A stretch of 64,000 nucleotides of DNA from Oscillospiraceae bacterium (GCA_021202155.1 JAJQDP010000033.1:1-64000), one strand, 5' to 3'; counted from the stretch's first letter, positions 34,442 to 44,397 are shown. A program made the numbers and translations. Notes: generated by a model from the sequence alone, not told the origin.

Positions 34442-35659
34442 ATGGCAAGATTTACTCTACCCCGTGATTTATATCACGGCAAAGGCTCGCTTGAGACCCT
34501 TAAGACCCTCAAGGGCAAGAAAGCAATCATTGTTGTCGGCGGCGGCGCAATGAAGAGAAACGGCTTCTTACAGAGAGCTGAGGACTACCTCAAGGAAGCA
34601 GGAATGGAAGTCAAGATCTTAGAAGGCGTTGAGCCGGATCCTTCCGTTACCACAGTCATGAACGGCGCACAGGTTATGCTCGACTTCGAGCCTGACTGGA
34701 TCGTAGCAATGGGCGGCGGTTCACCTATCGATGCTGCAAAGGCTATGTGGATAAAGTATGAATATCCCGAATGCACCTTCGAGGATATGTGCAAGGTCTT
34801 CGGCATTCCCGAGCTCCGCAAGAAGGCTCACTTCTGCGCTATTCCTTCCACCTCAGGAACAGCTACCGAGGTTACTGCATTCTCCATCATCACCGACTAC
34901 GACAAGGGTATCAAATATCCTATCGCTGACTTCGAGATCACTCCCGATGTCGCTATCGTAGACCCCGACCTCGCTGAGACCATGCCCAAGAAGCTTGTTG
35001 CTCACACCGGTATGGACGCTATGACCCACGCTATCGAGGCTTATGTTTCCACCGCTAACTGCGACTACACCGACCCGCTTGCTATCCATGCTATTGAGAT
35101 GATCATGAAGGAACTCATCCCTTCCTACAACGGCGACATGGACGCTCGTGCTAAGATGCACAATGCTCAGTGCCTCGCCGGTATGGCATTCTCAAATGCA
35201 CTTCTTGGTATCGTACATTCAATGGCTCACAAGACCGGTGCCGCTTTCGCTGACTACGGCGCACACATCATCCACGGTGCCGCAAACGCTATGTACCTTC
35301 CAAAGGTCATCGCATATAATGCAAAGGATCCTACCGCTAAGAAGCGTTATGGCGTAATCGTTGACTACATGGGTCTCGGCGGTTCTAACGACGACGAGAA
35401 GGTTAAGCTCCTCATTGACTACCTCCGTGGCATGAACGACGAGCTCAACATTCCTCACTGCATCAAGAACTACGGTGCTGACAGCTATCCTTGCGAGCAG
35501 GGCTTCGTTCCCGAGGAAGTATTCCTTGAGAGACTCCCTGAGATTGCTAAGAATGCTATTGGCGACGCTTGCACCGGCTCCAATCCTCGTATTCCTACCC
35601 AGGAAGAGATGGAGAAGCTCCTCAAGTGCTGCTACTACGACACCGAAGTCGACTTCTGA
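34442..35659 (+). CDS. Iron-containing alcohol dehydrogenase
   Basis: MARFTLPRDLYHGKGSLETLKTLKGKKAIIVVGGGAMKRNG...IVAMGGGSPIDAAKAMW...IVHSMAHKTGAAF. Confidence 0.93.
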   Translation: MARFTLPRDLYHGKGSLETLKTLKGKKAIIVVGGGAMKRNGFLQRAEDYLKEAGMEVKILEGVEPDPSVTTVMNGAQVMLDFEPDWIVAMGGGSPIDAAKAMWIKYEYPECTFEDMCKVFGIPELRKKAHFCAIPSTSGTATEVTAFSIITDYDKGIKYPIADFEITPDVAIVDPDLAETMPKKLVAHTGMDAMTHAIEAYVSTANCDYTDPLAIHAIEMIMKELIPSYNGDMDARAKMHNAQCLAGMAFSNALLGIVHSMAHKTGAAFADYGAHIIHGAANAMYLPKVIAYNAKDPTAKKRYGVIVDYMGLGGSNDDEKVKLLIDYLRGMNDELNIPHCIKNYGADSYPCEQGFVPEEVFLERLPEIAKNAIGDACTGSNPRIPTQEEMEKLLKCCYYDTEVDF

Positions 35660-35754
35660 ACAGCAATTCCATTTGACTCCTTTCGCTCAGCACAGGCTTC
35701 GGTCTGTGTTGAGCTGTTTAAGGGGACTTTTTCAAGAAAGAAGGAGAACCCACC

Positions 35755-36339
35755 ATGGAACTAAGAGACAAAAACGGGCTTACCGAGGCGGAATTTCTTG
35801 CCGGCTACAGCCCGAAAAACTATCCTCGCCCATCCCTCACAGCCGACGCAGTCATCTTCACCGGCAAGAAGGACGCTCTCAAGCTTCTTCTCATAAGGAG
35901 GGGAGGACACCCGTACCTCGGCTGTTATGCTCTCCCCGGAGGCTTTGTAAATCAGAACGAAACGGTGGAGCAGGCGGCAAGGCGGGAGCTGAATGAGGAA
36001 ACCGGACTGACAGAGACTGCAATGTCCCTTATCGGTGTTTACAGCAAGCCGGGAAGAGACCCAAGAACCTGGGTAGTCTCCACCGCATTCTTTGCCTATT
36101 TAGAGTCAGAAGTAAATCCAACCGCCGGCGATGACGCCTCCGATGCCAGGCTCTTTTCGCTTGAATATAATCTCACGCAAGACGCATGCACCTTCTCCCT
36201 CACAAACGGTGAAGACAAGCTCTCCGGCTCTGTCAGGTATTTGCAGGACGGAATGCCAACCGAAATCATAGACTCCCAAGGTCTTGCATTCGACCACGCC
36301 GCAATTATCGCCGACGCACTAAGGAAACTCATGGCATAA
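35755..36339 (+). CDS. NUDIX hydrolase
   Basis: GGFVNQNETVEQAARRELNEETGL Nudix box. Confidence 0.92.
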   Translation: MELRDKNGLTEAEFLAGYSPKNYPRPSLTADAVIFTGKKDALKLLLIRRGGHPYLGCYALPGGFVNQNETVEQAARRELNEETGLTETAMSLIGVYSKPGRDPRTWVVSTAFFAYLESEVNPTAGDDASDARLFSLEYNLTQDACTFSLTNGEDKLSGSVRYLQDGMPTEIIDSQGLAFDHAAIIADALRKLMA

Positions 36340-36372
36340 AAAAATCCCGTAGACCTCTCTACGGGAATCTTT

Positions 36373-37296
36373 TTAATCAAGATGCTTCGGTGCGGCGGAA
36401 ACCTGCTTGCCGATGTGCTCCTTTTCCTCAAGATAGATTCTGTCGGCGTACTCACGAACCTTGTTACAAATCCACATATAAGCGGTCGTGCCCTCTGAGT
36501 AGTCCGCCTCGGCGTACATGTTGATTCTGCCGTCGTGGCGCATCTTTTCAACCTGATTGAAGGCGGTGATGTTGCCTTTCGGATAGATTGCAAAGGTCGA
36601 GCCGCCGTTTTTGTTGACGACCGAGAACGCCGGAATGTCGCTCGGACCGTCGGCGATGTAAATCATGTTCTTGAACTTAACCCTGCGGAACTCTTCTGCG
36701 AGAGTGCTGTTGACGTCGACTCCGTCCTGCTTTCCGACGCCTTTGTTTATCTCAAAGAGAGCTCTTGTCTTGGAGGTGTTGTCCAAGGCACAGATAATCT
36801 CGCTTATGACCGGCTTGCCCTCGGCGTTCGGAGCTTCAAGGAGCTCACAGCCCCAGATGTCCTCGACATAGTCGTTGACAACCGAGCCGCGAATCGTCTC
36901 GGCAGTGCCTGTGCTGACGATGTAGTGCTCAACCTTGATTCCGTATTCCTGATACTTCGGGTCGTTCGCAACGACATTCTTTATCTTGTCGAAAATCTCC
37001 GGAACACCGTTGTAGAACCGAACCCTCTGCCCGTATTCACGGAGCTTGGCGTTCGATAAATCTTTGAATTTCCCGCTCTGCGCATACTTTATAAGAAAGT
37101 TCAGGTAGCAGGTGTCCGCATTGACCCGCACTCCGGTCTTCTTAATCTCCTCGGCGAACGCATCGACCTCTTTCCAGAATTCGCTCCCGTCAACCCCATT
37201 GTCCTCAAAAATCGGCGTCTGCATGTATTCGCTGACAAGCGTCTTGTCAAAATCCCATATAATCGCTATAACATTAGCCATCTTAACGTCTCCCAA
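36373..37296 (-). CDS. HAD-like hydrolase
   Basis: IAIIWDFDKTLVSEYMQTPIF; IYIADGPSDIPAFSVV. Confidence 0.85.
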   Translation of the reverse strand: MGDVKMANVIAIIWDFDKTLVSEYMQTPIFEDNGVDGSEFWKEVDAFAEEIKKTGVRVNADTCYLNFLIKYAQSGKFKDLSNAKLREYGQRVRFYNGVPEIFDKIKNVVANDPKYQEYGIKVEHYIVSTGTAETIRGSVVNDYVEDIWGCELLEAPNAEGKPVISEIICALDNTSKTRALFEINKGVGKQDGVDVNSTLAEEFRRVKFKNMIYIADGPSDIPAFSVVNKNGGSTFAIYPKGNITAFNQVEKMRHDGRINMYAEADYSEGTTAYMWICNKVREYADRIYLEEKEHIGKQVSAAPKHLD

Positions 37297-37409
37297 ATCT
37301 CAATATTATACATCTTATGATAGCACTTTTTGAAGGGAACTGCAAGACCCATTTACAAAAGAATCCCGCATCCGAAACCGGTGCGGGATTTTTGAAGCGA
37401 AAATGTAAA

Positions 37410-37811
37410 TTATCTCTTCGAGAACTGCGGTGCTCTTCTTGCAGCTTTGAGACCGTACTTCTTTCTTTCCTTCATACGAGGATCTCTTGTGAGGAAGCCG
37501 GCTGCCTTGAGCTGGGGGCGAAGCTCCGGGTTGTACTGGAGCAAAGCTCTTGAGATACCGTGTCTGATGGCACCTGCCTGACCGGTAACTCCACCGCCTG
37601 CAACAGTGCAGACTACGTCAAATGTGCCTTCTGCTCCGACGAGCTTGAGAGGCTGACGGACGATGAGCTTGAGGGTCTCAAGACCGAAGTAATCGTCGAT
37701 GTCTCTACCATTGATGGTAACCTTGCCGGTACCCTGATAAAGTCTTACTCTTGCGACAGAACTCTTTCTTCTGCCGGTTCCATAGAAATAAGCTGATTTA
37801 GATTCGTACAT
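37410..37811 (-). CDS. rpsI: 30S ribosomal protein S9
   Basis: [35 protein letters not shown]...[20 protein letters not shown]...[24 protein letters not shown]. Confidence 0.98.
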   Translation of the reverse strand: MYESKSAYFYGTGRRKSSVARVRLYQGTGKVTINGRDIDDYFGLETLKLIVRQPLKLVGAEGTFDVVCTVAGGGVTGQAGAIRHGISRALLQYNPELRPQLKAAGFLTRDPRMKERKKYGLKAARRAPQFSKR

Positions 37812-37826
37812 GATTCATCCTCCTTC

Positions 37827-38255
37827 TTAAAGCTCGATGGTTTCGGGCTGCTGAGCGGCATGAGGATGCTCCGAACCCTTGTAAACGCGAAGTCTCTTAG
37901 CGGAGTTGGCACCGATGGTGTTGTGAGGGAGCATACCCTCGACAGCTATCTTCATAGCTCTCTCCGGCTCCTTTTCCATCATGTCGGAATACTTGTATTC
38001 CTTGAGGTGTCCGATCCAACCGGTGTGCCATCTCAGGACCTTCTTGTTGACCTTGTTTCCAGTGAGAACTACCTCGGCACAGTTGATGATGATAACGTGG
38101 TCTCCGCAATCAACGTGAGGAGTGTAGGTGGGCTTATGCTTGCCATTGAGAATGGTAGCGGCTGCGGCGGCAACTCTTCCGAGAGGCTTGCCTGCGGCAT
38201 CAATTACATACCACTTGCGCTCAACATTCTGCGGCTTTTCCATAAATGTTGACAT
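37827..38255 (-). CDS. rplM: 50S ribosomal protein L13
   Basis: [47 protein letters not shown]... Confidence 0.98.
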   Translation of the reverse strand: MSTFMEKPQNVERKWYVIDAAGKPLGRVAAAAATILNGKHKPTYTPHVDCGDHVIIINCAEVVLTGNKVNKKVLRWHTGWIGHLKEYKYSDMMEKEPERAMKIAVEGMLPHNTIGANSAKRLRVYKGSEHPHAAQQPETIEL

Positions 38256-38572
38256 TTAATTTCCTCCTATTGGAATTAATAAACTCTGCACCTTGAAACG
38301 GGGGCACAAAGCCTTGCTTTTCAAGCGACGTTTCGTATTATAAACTCTAAATTTCCGGTTGTCAAGCCCTTTTGAGAACTTTTTTTAAATATATCCCGAT
38401 TTCTTTCGATTTCTCTTGATTTCTTTCGATATTTCTTCAATTCTCGGTTTTCATTTCAATTTTTCACGTCTCCGTTTGAACCAGTTGATTTTTTCTCCGA
38501 CATGTGGTAAAATAATCTCCGGAAAATAATCGCCAACCGGCAAAATAGATATTTTTTCAGGAGGAATTCACC

Positions 38573-40375
38573 ATGGCAGAAGTAAAAAGTGTGCCGAAAA
38601 GATGCGAGGTTCCGGAAGAATTCACATGGAATCTTTGCGATTTATATGAGACCGATGACAAGTGGCTCGAAGCTTCGGAGGAGGCAAAAGCCATCCCCGG
38701 GAAGATAGCCTCTTTTGAAGGCAAAATCTCTCAGAGTGCCGAATCACTCTTGGAGTATTTCAAGTATGACGACGAGATTTCGCTCGACATAAACCGCCTC
38801 GCTAACTACGCTATGCGCAAGTATGACCAGGACACCGCCGAGCCTAAGTATCAGGATTTCTACTCAAAGACTATGATGCTCTATCAGGACATCGCCGCCT
38901 CTGCCGCATTCTCGATTCCTGAGATTATCTCAATCCCGGATGAGACTCTTGACGACTTCTACAAGACAGCCCCCGATTTGGAGCTCTACAGGATTTCGAT
39001 TAACAGAATCAGAATCGAAAAGGATCATGTCCTCTCCGCCGCTGAGGAAGCGATTCTGGCGATGACCCAGCAGGTCAGAGGCGTTCCCGACGACGTCTAC
39101 GGCACTCTTGAGAGTACAGATCTGAAGTTCCCGTCTGCAGTTGACAGCGAGGGTAACGAGCATCCTCTCACAAACGGCTCTTATGTCGCACTCGTCGAGA
39201 ACCCCGACAGAGAACTCCGCCGTGATGCATTCCAGAAGCTTTACGGCACCTATGAGCAGTTCAAGAACACGTTCGCGTCCCTTTATTTCGGCGAGGTCAA
39301 GCAGTCGATGTTCATGTGCCGGGCGAAGAAGTACAATTCCACCCTCGAAATGGCTCTTGCCGGCAACGAGGTTCCGACTTCCGTCTACCATAATCTTATC
39401 GACGCCGTCCACTCGAATATGGGCTACATGCATAAGTATATGAAGCTCCGCAAGAAGCTAATGGGCGTAGACGAACTCCACATGTACGACCTCTACACAA
39501 CTCTCGTCCCCGACGCCGACGCAGAGGTAACCTATGAGGACTCGAAGAGAGACATCTTAGACGCAATGCAGATTTTAGGCGACGATTATGTTTCTATGCT
39601 CAAGGAGGGCTTTGACAACCGCTGGGTCGATGTTTACGAGAACGAGGGCAAGCGTTCGGGAGCATATTCCGCCGGAGCAAGACCTCATCCTTACGTCCTT
39701 ATGAACCATAAAGACAATTTAGACAGCGAGTTCACCCTCGTCCACGAGATGGGTCACTCTCTCCACTCATATCTCTCCCAGAAGAATCAGCCCGTCTGCT
39801 ACAGCGACTATGTCATATTTGTAGCGGAGGTCGCCTCCACCTGCAACGAAGCACTTCTCATGCAGTACCTTCTCTCGAAGACGACTGACAAGAAGGAAAG
39901 GGCATACCTCATAAACTACTTCTTGGAGCAGTTCAGAACCACCCTCTACCGCCAGACAATGTTTGCCGAGTTTGAGCTTCTCACTAAGGAAGCCGCCGAG
40001 AGGGGAGAGACCCTCAATGCCGATTATCTCTGCGACCTTTACTACAAGCTCAACAAGCAGTACCATGGCGACGACATCACCGTCGACCCCGAAATCGCTT
40101 TCGAGTGGGAGAGAATCCCTCATTTCTACTATAACTATTACGTCTATCAGTACGCAACCGGCTTCTCCGCCGCAATCGCTCTTTCGCAGAAGATTATTCA
40201 TGAAGGCGAGCCGGCAGTGAAGAACTACCTTAAGTTCCTTTCGAGCGGTTCGATAACCGACCCGATAAGCCTTCTCAAGATAGCCGGAGTTGACATGAAC
40301 TCTCCAGAGCCTATAAACGAAGCTCTCAAGATGTTCGGCGACCTGATTGACGAGCTCGACGAGCTTCTTGGATAA
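38573..40375 (+). CDS. pepF: Oligoendopeptidase F
   Basis: 600 aa; LVHEMGHSLHSYLS (HExxH), M3B-like architecture. Confidence 0.95.
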   Translation: MAEVKSVPKRCEVPEEFTWNLCDLYETDDKWLEASEEAKAIPGKIASFEGKISQSAESLLEYFKYDDEISLDINRLANYAMRKYDQDTAEPKYQDFYSKTMMLYQDIAASAAFSIPEIISIPDETLDDFYKTAPDLELYRISINRIRIEKDHVLSAAEEAILAMTQQVRGVPDDVYGTLESTDLKFPSAVDSEGNEHPLTNGSYVALVENPDRELRRDAFQKLYGTYEQFKNTFASLYFGEVKQSMFMCRAKKYNSTLEMALAGNEVPTSVYHNLIDAVHSNMGYMHKYMKLRKKLMGVDELHMYDLYTTLVPDADAEVTYEDSKRDILDAMQILGDDYVSMLKEGFDNRWVDVYENEGKRSGAYSAGARPHPYVLMNHKDNLDSEFTLVHEMGHSLHSYLSQKNQPVCYSDYVIFVAEVASTCNEALLMQYLLSKTTDKKERAYLINYFLEQFRTTLYRQTMFAEFELLTKEAAERGETLNADYLCDLYYKLNKQYHGDDITVDPEIAFEWERIPHFYYNYYVYQYATGFSAAIALSQKIIHEGEPAVKNYLKFLSSGSITDPISLLKIAGVDMNSPEPINEALKMFGDLIDELDELLG

Positions 40376-40407
40376 ATCATACGCACTTTGAACAGGAGTA
40401 AACCAGA

Positions 40408-41358
40408 ATGAAATACTATATTGGAATCGACCTCGGCGGCACCAACATCGTCGCCGGCGTCGTCAATGAAAGCTACGAGATAATTGCCCGTGCCACCACC
40501 CGCACCAACTGCCCCCGCCCCGCCGAAGAGATTATAAAGGACATGGCGAAGGTCTCCCGCGAGGCGGTCGAGAATGCCGGTCTCACCTGGGACGACATCG
40601 AATCTGTCGGTTTGGGCTCTCCCGGAACGATAGACAGCGACAGGGGAGTAATCGAGTATTCAAACAATCTTGATTTCTACGACATCCCTGTGGGCGAGCT
40701 TCTCTATAACGAGCTCGGAAAGCCCATCTATGCCGAGAACGATGCCAATGCCGCGGCATACGGCGAATACGTCGCCGGAAGCGCGAAGAATGCCAACAGC
40801 GCGGTCTGCATAACTTTAGGCACAGGCGTAGGCGGAGGAGTTGTCATCGACGGCAAGATATATTCCGGCTTCAACTATGCCGGAGCAGAGCTCGGTCACA
40901 CAGTCATCGAGGTTGACGGACCTCTTTGCACCTGTGGCAGACATGGTTGCTTTGAGGTTTATTCCTCCGCTACCGGTCTTATACGCATGACAAAAGAGGC
41001 GATGGCGGCTCATCCCGAATCTAAAATGCACGAAATGATGGGCGACCACGTCTCCGGCAGGCTTGCCTTCAACGCTATGAGAGCGGGCGACGAAGCCGCA
41101 AAGGAAGTCGTCGACAAGTACATCAAGTACCTCGCAACCGGCATTGCAAATGTAATAAACGTCTTCCAGCCGGAAGTCCTCTGCATCGGCGGAGGAGTCT
41201 GCAACGAGGGCGACGCTCTTCTTGTGCCTCTCAAGGAGCGGGTAGCGAACGAGGTCTACACGAAGCGCGGCTCCCGCAATACCGAAATCGTCCGTGCATC
41301 TCTCGGCAACGATGCCGGCATCATCGGCGCGGCATTCTTGGGCAGAAGCAGAAAGTAG
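40408..41358 (+). CDS. ROK family sugar kinase (glucokinase-like)
   Basis: YIGIDLGGTNIVAGVV; GTGVGGGVVIDGKIYSG; CTCGRHGCFEVY. Confidence 0.93.
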   Translation: MKYYIGIDLGGTNIVAGVVNESYEIIARATTRTNCPRPAEEIIKDMAKVSREAVENAGLTWDDIESVGLGSPGTIDSDRGVIEYSNNLDFYDIPVGELLYNELGKPIYAENDANAAAYGEYVAGSAKNANSAVCITLGTGVGGGVVIDGKIYSGFNYAGAELGHTVIEVDGPLCTCGRHGCFEVYSSATGLIRMTKEAMAAHPESKMHEMMGDHVSGRLAFNAMRAGDEAAKEVVDKYIKYLATGIANVINVFQPEVLCIGGGVCNEGDALLVPLKERVANEVYTKRGSRNTEIVRASLGNDAGIIGAAFLGRSRK

Positions 41359-41369
41359 GACTACTCAGG

Positions 41370-41798
41370 ATGAAAATTTTAGCCGTTGACTACGGAGACG
41401 CCCGAACCGGTCTTGCTTCCTGCGATAAGGGCGAATCGATTGCGTCTCCCGTCGGAACTATTTCCGAATGGAATCGTGAAAGGCTTCTTGAGAAAATCTC
41501 AGCCAAAGCGAAAGAACTCGGCACCGAGCTAATCGTCGTCGGATTGCCTAAAAACATGGACGGCTCAGAGGGCGAGCGCGCGGAGAAGTGCAAGGACTTT
41601 GCTTCGGAGCTTTCGGAACTCTCCGGCATCAAAACCACCCTCTGGGATGAGCGCATCACCACCGTCGAAGCCATCGGCATCTTAAACGAAACCAACGTCC
41701 GTGGCAAGAAGCGCAAAGCCGTCATCGACACCGTCGCCGCGACCCTGATTCTTGAAAATTATCTTGAGTACAGGAGGAAGAAAGGATTAACACCATGA
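41370..41798 (+). CDS. ruvX: Holliday junction resolvase RuvX (YqgF)
   Basis: ILAVDYGDARTGLASCD...IVVGLPKNMDGSEGERAEKCKDFA...LWDERITTVEA. Confidence 0.95.
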   Translation: MKILAVDYGDARTGLASCDKGESIASPVGTISEWNRERLLEKISAKAKELGTELIVVGLPKNMDGSEGERAEKCKDFASELSELSGIKTTLWDERITTVEAIGILNETNVRGKKRKAVIDTVAATLILENYLEYRRKKGLTP

Positions 41799-42367
41799 CA
41801 AAATACCGTAAAAACCTCATTAACCTCACTTTATCCGCAATGTTTCTGGCAATCGGGCTTCTTCTCCCGTTCCTGACCGGGCAGATTCCGCAGATAGGCA
41901 GTATGCTTCTTCCGATGCACATCCCGGTGCTTCTATGTGGTCTTATCTGTGGCTGGCAGTATGGACTGACAGTCGGCTTCATAACCCCACTTCTTCGGAG
42001 TCTCCTCTTTGGTATGCCTGTCTTATATCCCGGAGCCATTGCGATGGCGTTCGAGCTTGCAACCTATGGCGCAGTAATCGGCTTCCTCTATGGAATCTCA
42101 AAGTGGAAATGTATCATCTCCCTCTACAGAAGCATGATTGCAGCGATGGTCGCTGGCCGACTCGTTTGGGGTGTCGCCGAAATAATCCTACTTGGCATCA
42201 AAGGCAACACCTTCACTTGGTCTGCCTTCATCTCAGGAGCTCTCTTAAACGCCATCCCCGGCATCATCATCCAGCTTATTCTCATCCCCGCCATCATGGT
42301 TGCTCTTGACAAGGCGAAGCTCGTCAGATTCACCAAGAAGGCAAATAAAGTTAAGACTGCGGACTGA
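41795..42367 (+). CDS. ECF transporter S component-like membrane protein
   Basis: LTLSAMFLAIGLLLPFLTGQIPQIGSMLLPMHIPVLLCGLICGWQYGLTVGF. Confidence 0.85.
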   Translation: MTKYRKNLINLTLSAMFLAIGLLLPFLTGQIPQIGSMLLPMHIPVLLCGLICGWQYGLTVGFITPLLRSLLFGMPVLYPGAIAMAFELATYGAVIGFLYGISKWKCIISLYRSMIAAMVAGRLVWGVAEIILLGIKGNTFTWSAFISGALLNAIPGIIIQLILIPAIMVALDKAKLVRFTKKANKVKTAD

Positions 42368-42389
42368 TAGATACTGAAAAATAGCATAA

Positions 42390-42432
42390 CAAAACGGCTG
42401 ACACCTCTTGGGTATCAGCCGTTATTTTTTGG
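42390..42432. terminator. Bidirectional intrinsic terminator
   Basis: AACGGCTGACACCTCTTGGGTATCAGCCGTTATTTTTT. Confidence 0.8.
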
Positions 42433-42625
42433 GGGCTTCCGCCTTGTCGCCACATGACGTATAAAACCCGCACGAAGCAGGTGGGTATCAGCCCAAGCGT
42501 TTCGTGCTCCCTTCGTCCTCCGTACTTGAACAGGGCACAGAGTGCCGTGCGTACTTTGGGAGGTCTGCATCCCCGCGCCCGGAGCGAGATTCCCGAATTA
42601 TATGTGTTGGATTATAAAAACCATG
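42430..42625 (-). ncRNA. Candidate 6S-like RNA
   Basis: ORF-free ~190-nt region between convergent signals; minus-strand TTGTTC-16-TATAAT upstream; internal stems (GCACGAA/TTCGTGC; CCTCC/GGAGG; GGCAC/GTGCC); motif ACGAAACGCTTGGGCTGATACCCACCTGC; ends at terminator 42390-42432. Family call is from memory. Confidence 0.45.
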
Positions 42626-42689
42626 CTTAATCGAACAAGGCAGAATAGATTCTGATTTCAGAGAGTAGTATAACTCGCCTTATCGCGAA

Positions 42690-43046
42690 TTATTCCTCGT
42701 GATGATGGCAATGGCAATCCTCGTCATCGCAATCGCAGTCGTCATCTTCACATTCGCACTCGTCATCCCAGTTGTCGAACCTGTCGATGAAGATTTGTCC
42801 CAGCCTGTCGTATTCCTCTTCGCTCTCGATAGAAACAAGAGTAATCTCGTCGCCGGTGTCCTCGACCTTGAGAATGATGAACTCACCGTTGTCGTTCACG
42901 AGATCCTCGGGATTCTCATAGTAGGGGGCGAGTGCATAATAGGTGTTGTCGCCTTCGTCATAAATGTCTATAAGCTCATATTCGCCAACATTGCCCTCTT
43001 CGTCCTCAAGGGTATAGATTTCAGGCATATATTCGTTTTCATCCAT
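42690..43046 (-). CDS. DUF1292 domain protein
   Basis: MDENEYMPEIYTLEDEEGNVGEYELIDIYDEGDNTYYALAPYYENPEDL...EFIILKVE. Confidence 0.88.
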   Translation of the reverse strand: MDENEYMPEIYTLEDEEGNVGEYELIDIYDEGDNTYYALAPYYENPEDLVNDNGEFIILKVEDTGDEITLVSIESEEEYDRLGQIFIDRFDNWDDECECEDDDCDCDDEDCHCHHHEE

Positions 43047-43246
43047 TTGGGTAATCTCCTTTGTAAATAGGTTTGATTCTATTATAGTGAAAACTTGCGG
43101 GTTTGTCAATGGTACTTTTGTGTAGAAACCGCTCAAATTTATATTCAAAAGCTAACACCTGGTCTTCAGAAAAATTCCACAAAAAAATTTGAAAAAAGTT
43201 TGAAAAACCTATTGACATTTGAATTCGGGTGTGTTATAATACAATC

Positions 43247-44101
43247 ACAGAAGAGAGATAAATAAAAAAGTCACTGAAAACTAAAAGGGAGAGGGTTCCG
43301 ATGAAGAGGTAAGAAAACCTCAGATAACTTCTAAAGCGAGGCGGCACTTGTAAAACAAGTAAGCAATCTGCTAAGCAAGAACTGAGGGAGCTATCAAAAA
43401 CCACCAAAGGCAAAATAACACCGCGTCTTAAGAAAGTAAAGGAGCGATTGTTATGAAAGTATTGGCAGTAGCAAGAAACGGAACTTGCAGGTAAAATAAA
43501 CTGAAAGAGGTGAGTCCAGCAATCTATGCATAACTTTCTCGACTCACAGATTCAAAAGTAAAGCTAATCTTACAGACTTGACACATTACGAGATGTTCTC
43601 TTAGGTACGAAACCACTTTCTCAAGCTAAGATTAAAGCTCTGAAATTGATTCTGTAACCTATCTGAAATATGATAGAAGTCAGCAAAAAACGCTGATAGC
43701 AAGAGAGATGAAAATCTCAAATATCTTGCCCACTTATAATCAAGAAAATCCTAATCATAGGTTTAAAGCCCGAAAGGATTTGATGCACCATGAAACTGTC
43801 TTACAAAAAGGAAATCAAAATTCAGCAGTGAGAGGGTGAGTCCAACAAAGACTTTAAATTGAGTTGTAGTCGCATCAGTGAAATATGGGATCTAAGATTA
43901 AGATCTGAGGTTCATGATCAAAGATAGATACCAAGCTTTAACAATAACTCTGGTTCATACGCAAGGTTTATTTTAAGACCAAAAGCGTGATGAAGTAAGC
44001 TAAGTTAAAACCTGATACCAAGCGACATTGAATCGAGAGATTCTACAACATATGGTGATAAATTGATATAGTGAGGGAGCGGTTATATCCGCTCCCTTTT
44101 T
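43247..44101 (+). ncRNA. Large (~855 nt) structured noncoding RNA candidate
   Basis: Promoter TTGACA 43212-43217, 17-bp spacer, TATAAT 43235-43240; terminator GGGAGCGG 44075-44082/CCGCTCCC 44089-44096 + T5; no ORF in track; many local hairpins including GNRA loops (GAGAT-GAAA-ATCTC 43705-43718; GAATC-GAGA-GATTC 44030-44043). Confidence 0.8.
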
Positions 44102-44153
44102 GGTTTGCAGAATCCCTTGTAACCTTTCGGACGACTCCCGAATAGTATAGATT

Positions 44154-44218
44154 AACAGCATGACGGCTCAAAAGTAAGTTTTCAAGAGGGGAGAAGAGCC
44201 GGAAGGACTGCTGTTTTT
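44154..44218 (+). ncRNA. Small hairpin RNA or complex terminator downstream of the large ncRNA
   Basis: AACAGCA(44154-44160) CGGCTC(44164-44169)...GAGCCG(44196-44201) TGCTGTT(44209-44215) followed by T tract. Confidence 0.5.
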
Positions 44219-44332
44219 ATATACGAGCCGCCGGAAATGGCGGCTTTTCGGGTTCGGCAATTTCACCGAGACTGCAGGAAAAAAGTCGGTAATATTTTGC
44301 TTTTTAGTAACCGTTTTGTAACCAAAGATTGT

Positions 44333-44362
44333 TTGACAACTGCCGGGCTGTTGCTGTATAAT
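44333..44362 (+). promoter_or_regulatory. Promoter of rpe (TTGACA-18-TATAAT)
   Basis: TTGACA 44333-44338, TATAAT 44357-44362. Confidence 0.75.
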
Positions 44363-44397
44363 GATGGTGGATAGTTATGAGTTTTCTGGAGGGAAAA

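Noticed and set aside
37560-38252. Plus-strand ORFs opposite rpsI/rplM
   Set aside because: Antisense to clear ribosomal protein genes.
43247-44101. tmRNA, RNase P RNA or rRNA fragment for the large RNA
   Set aside because: I could not find the expected conserved segments (tRNA-like CCA end and tag ORF; RNase P GAGGAAAGTCC core; rRNA motifs).
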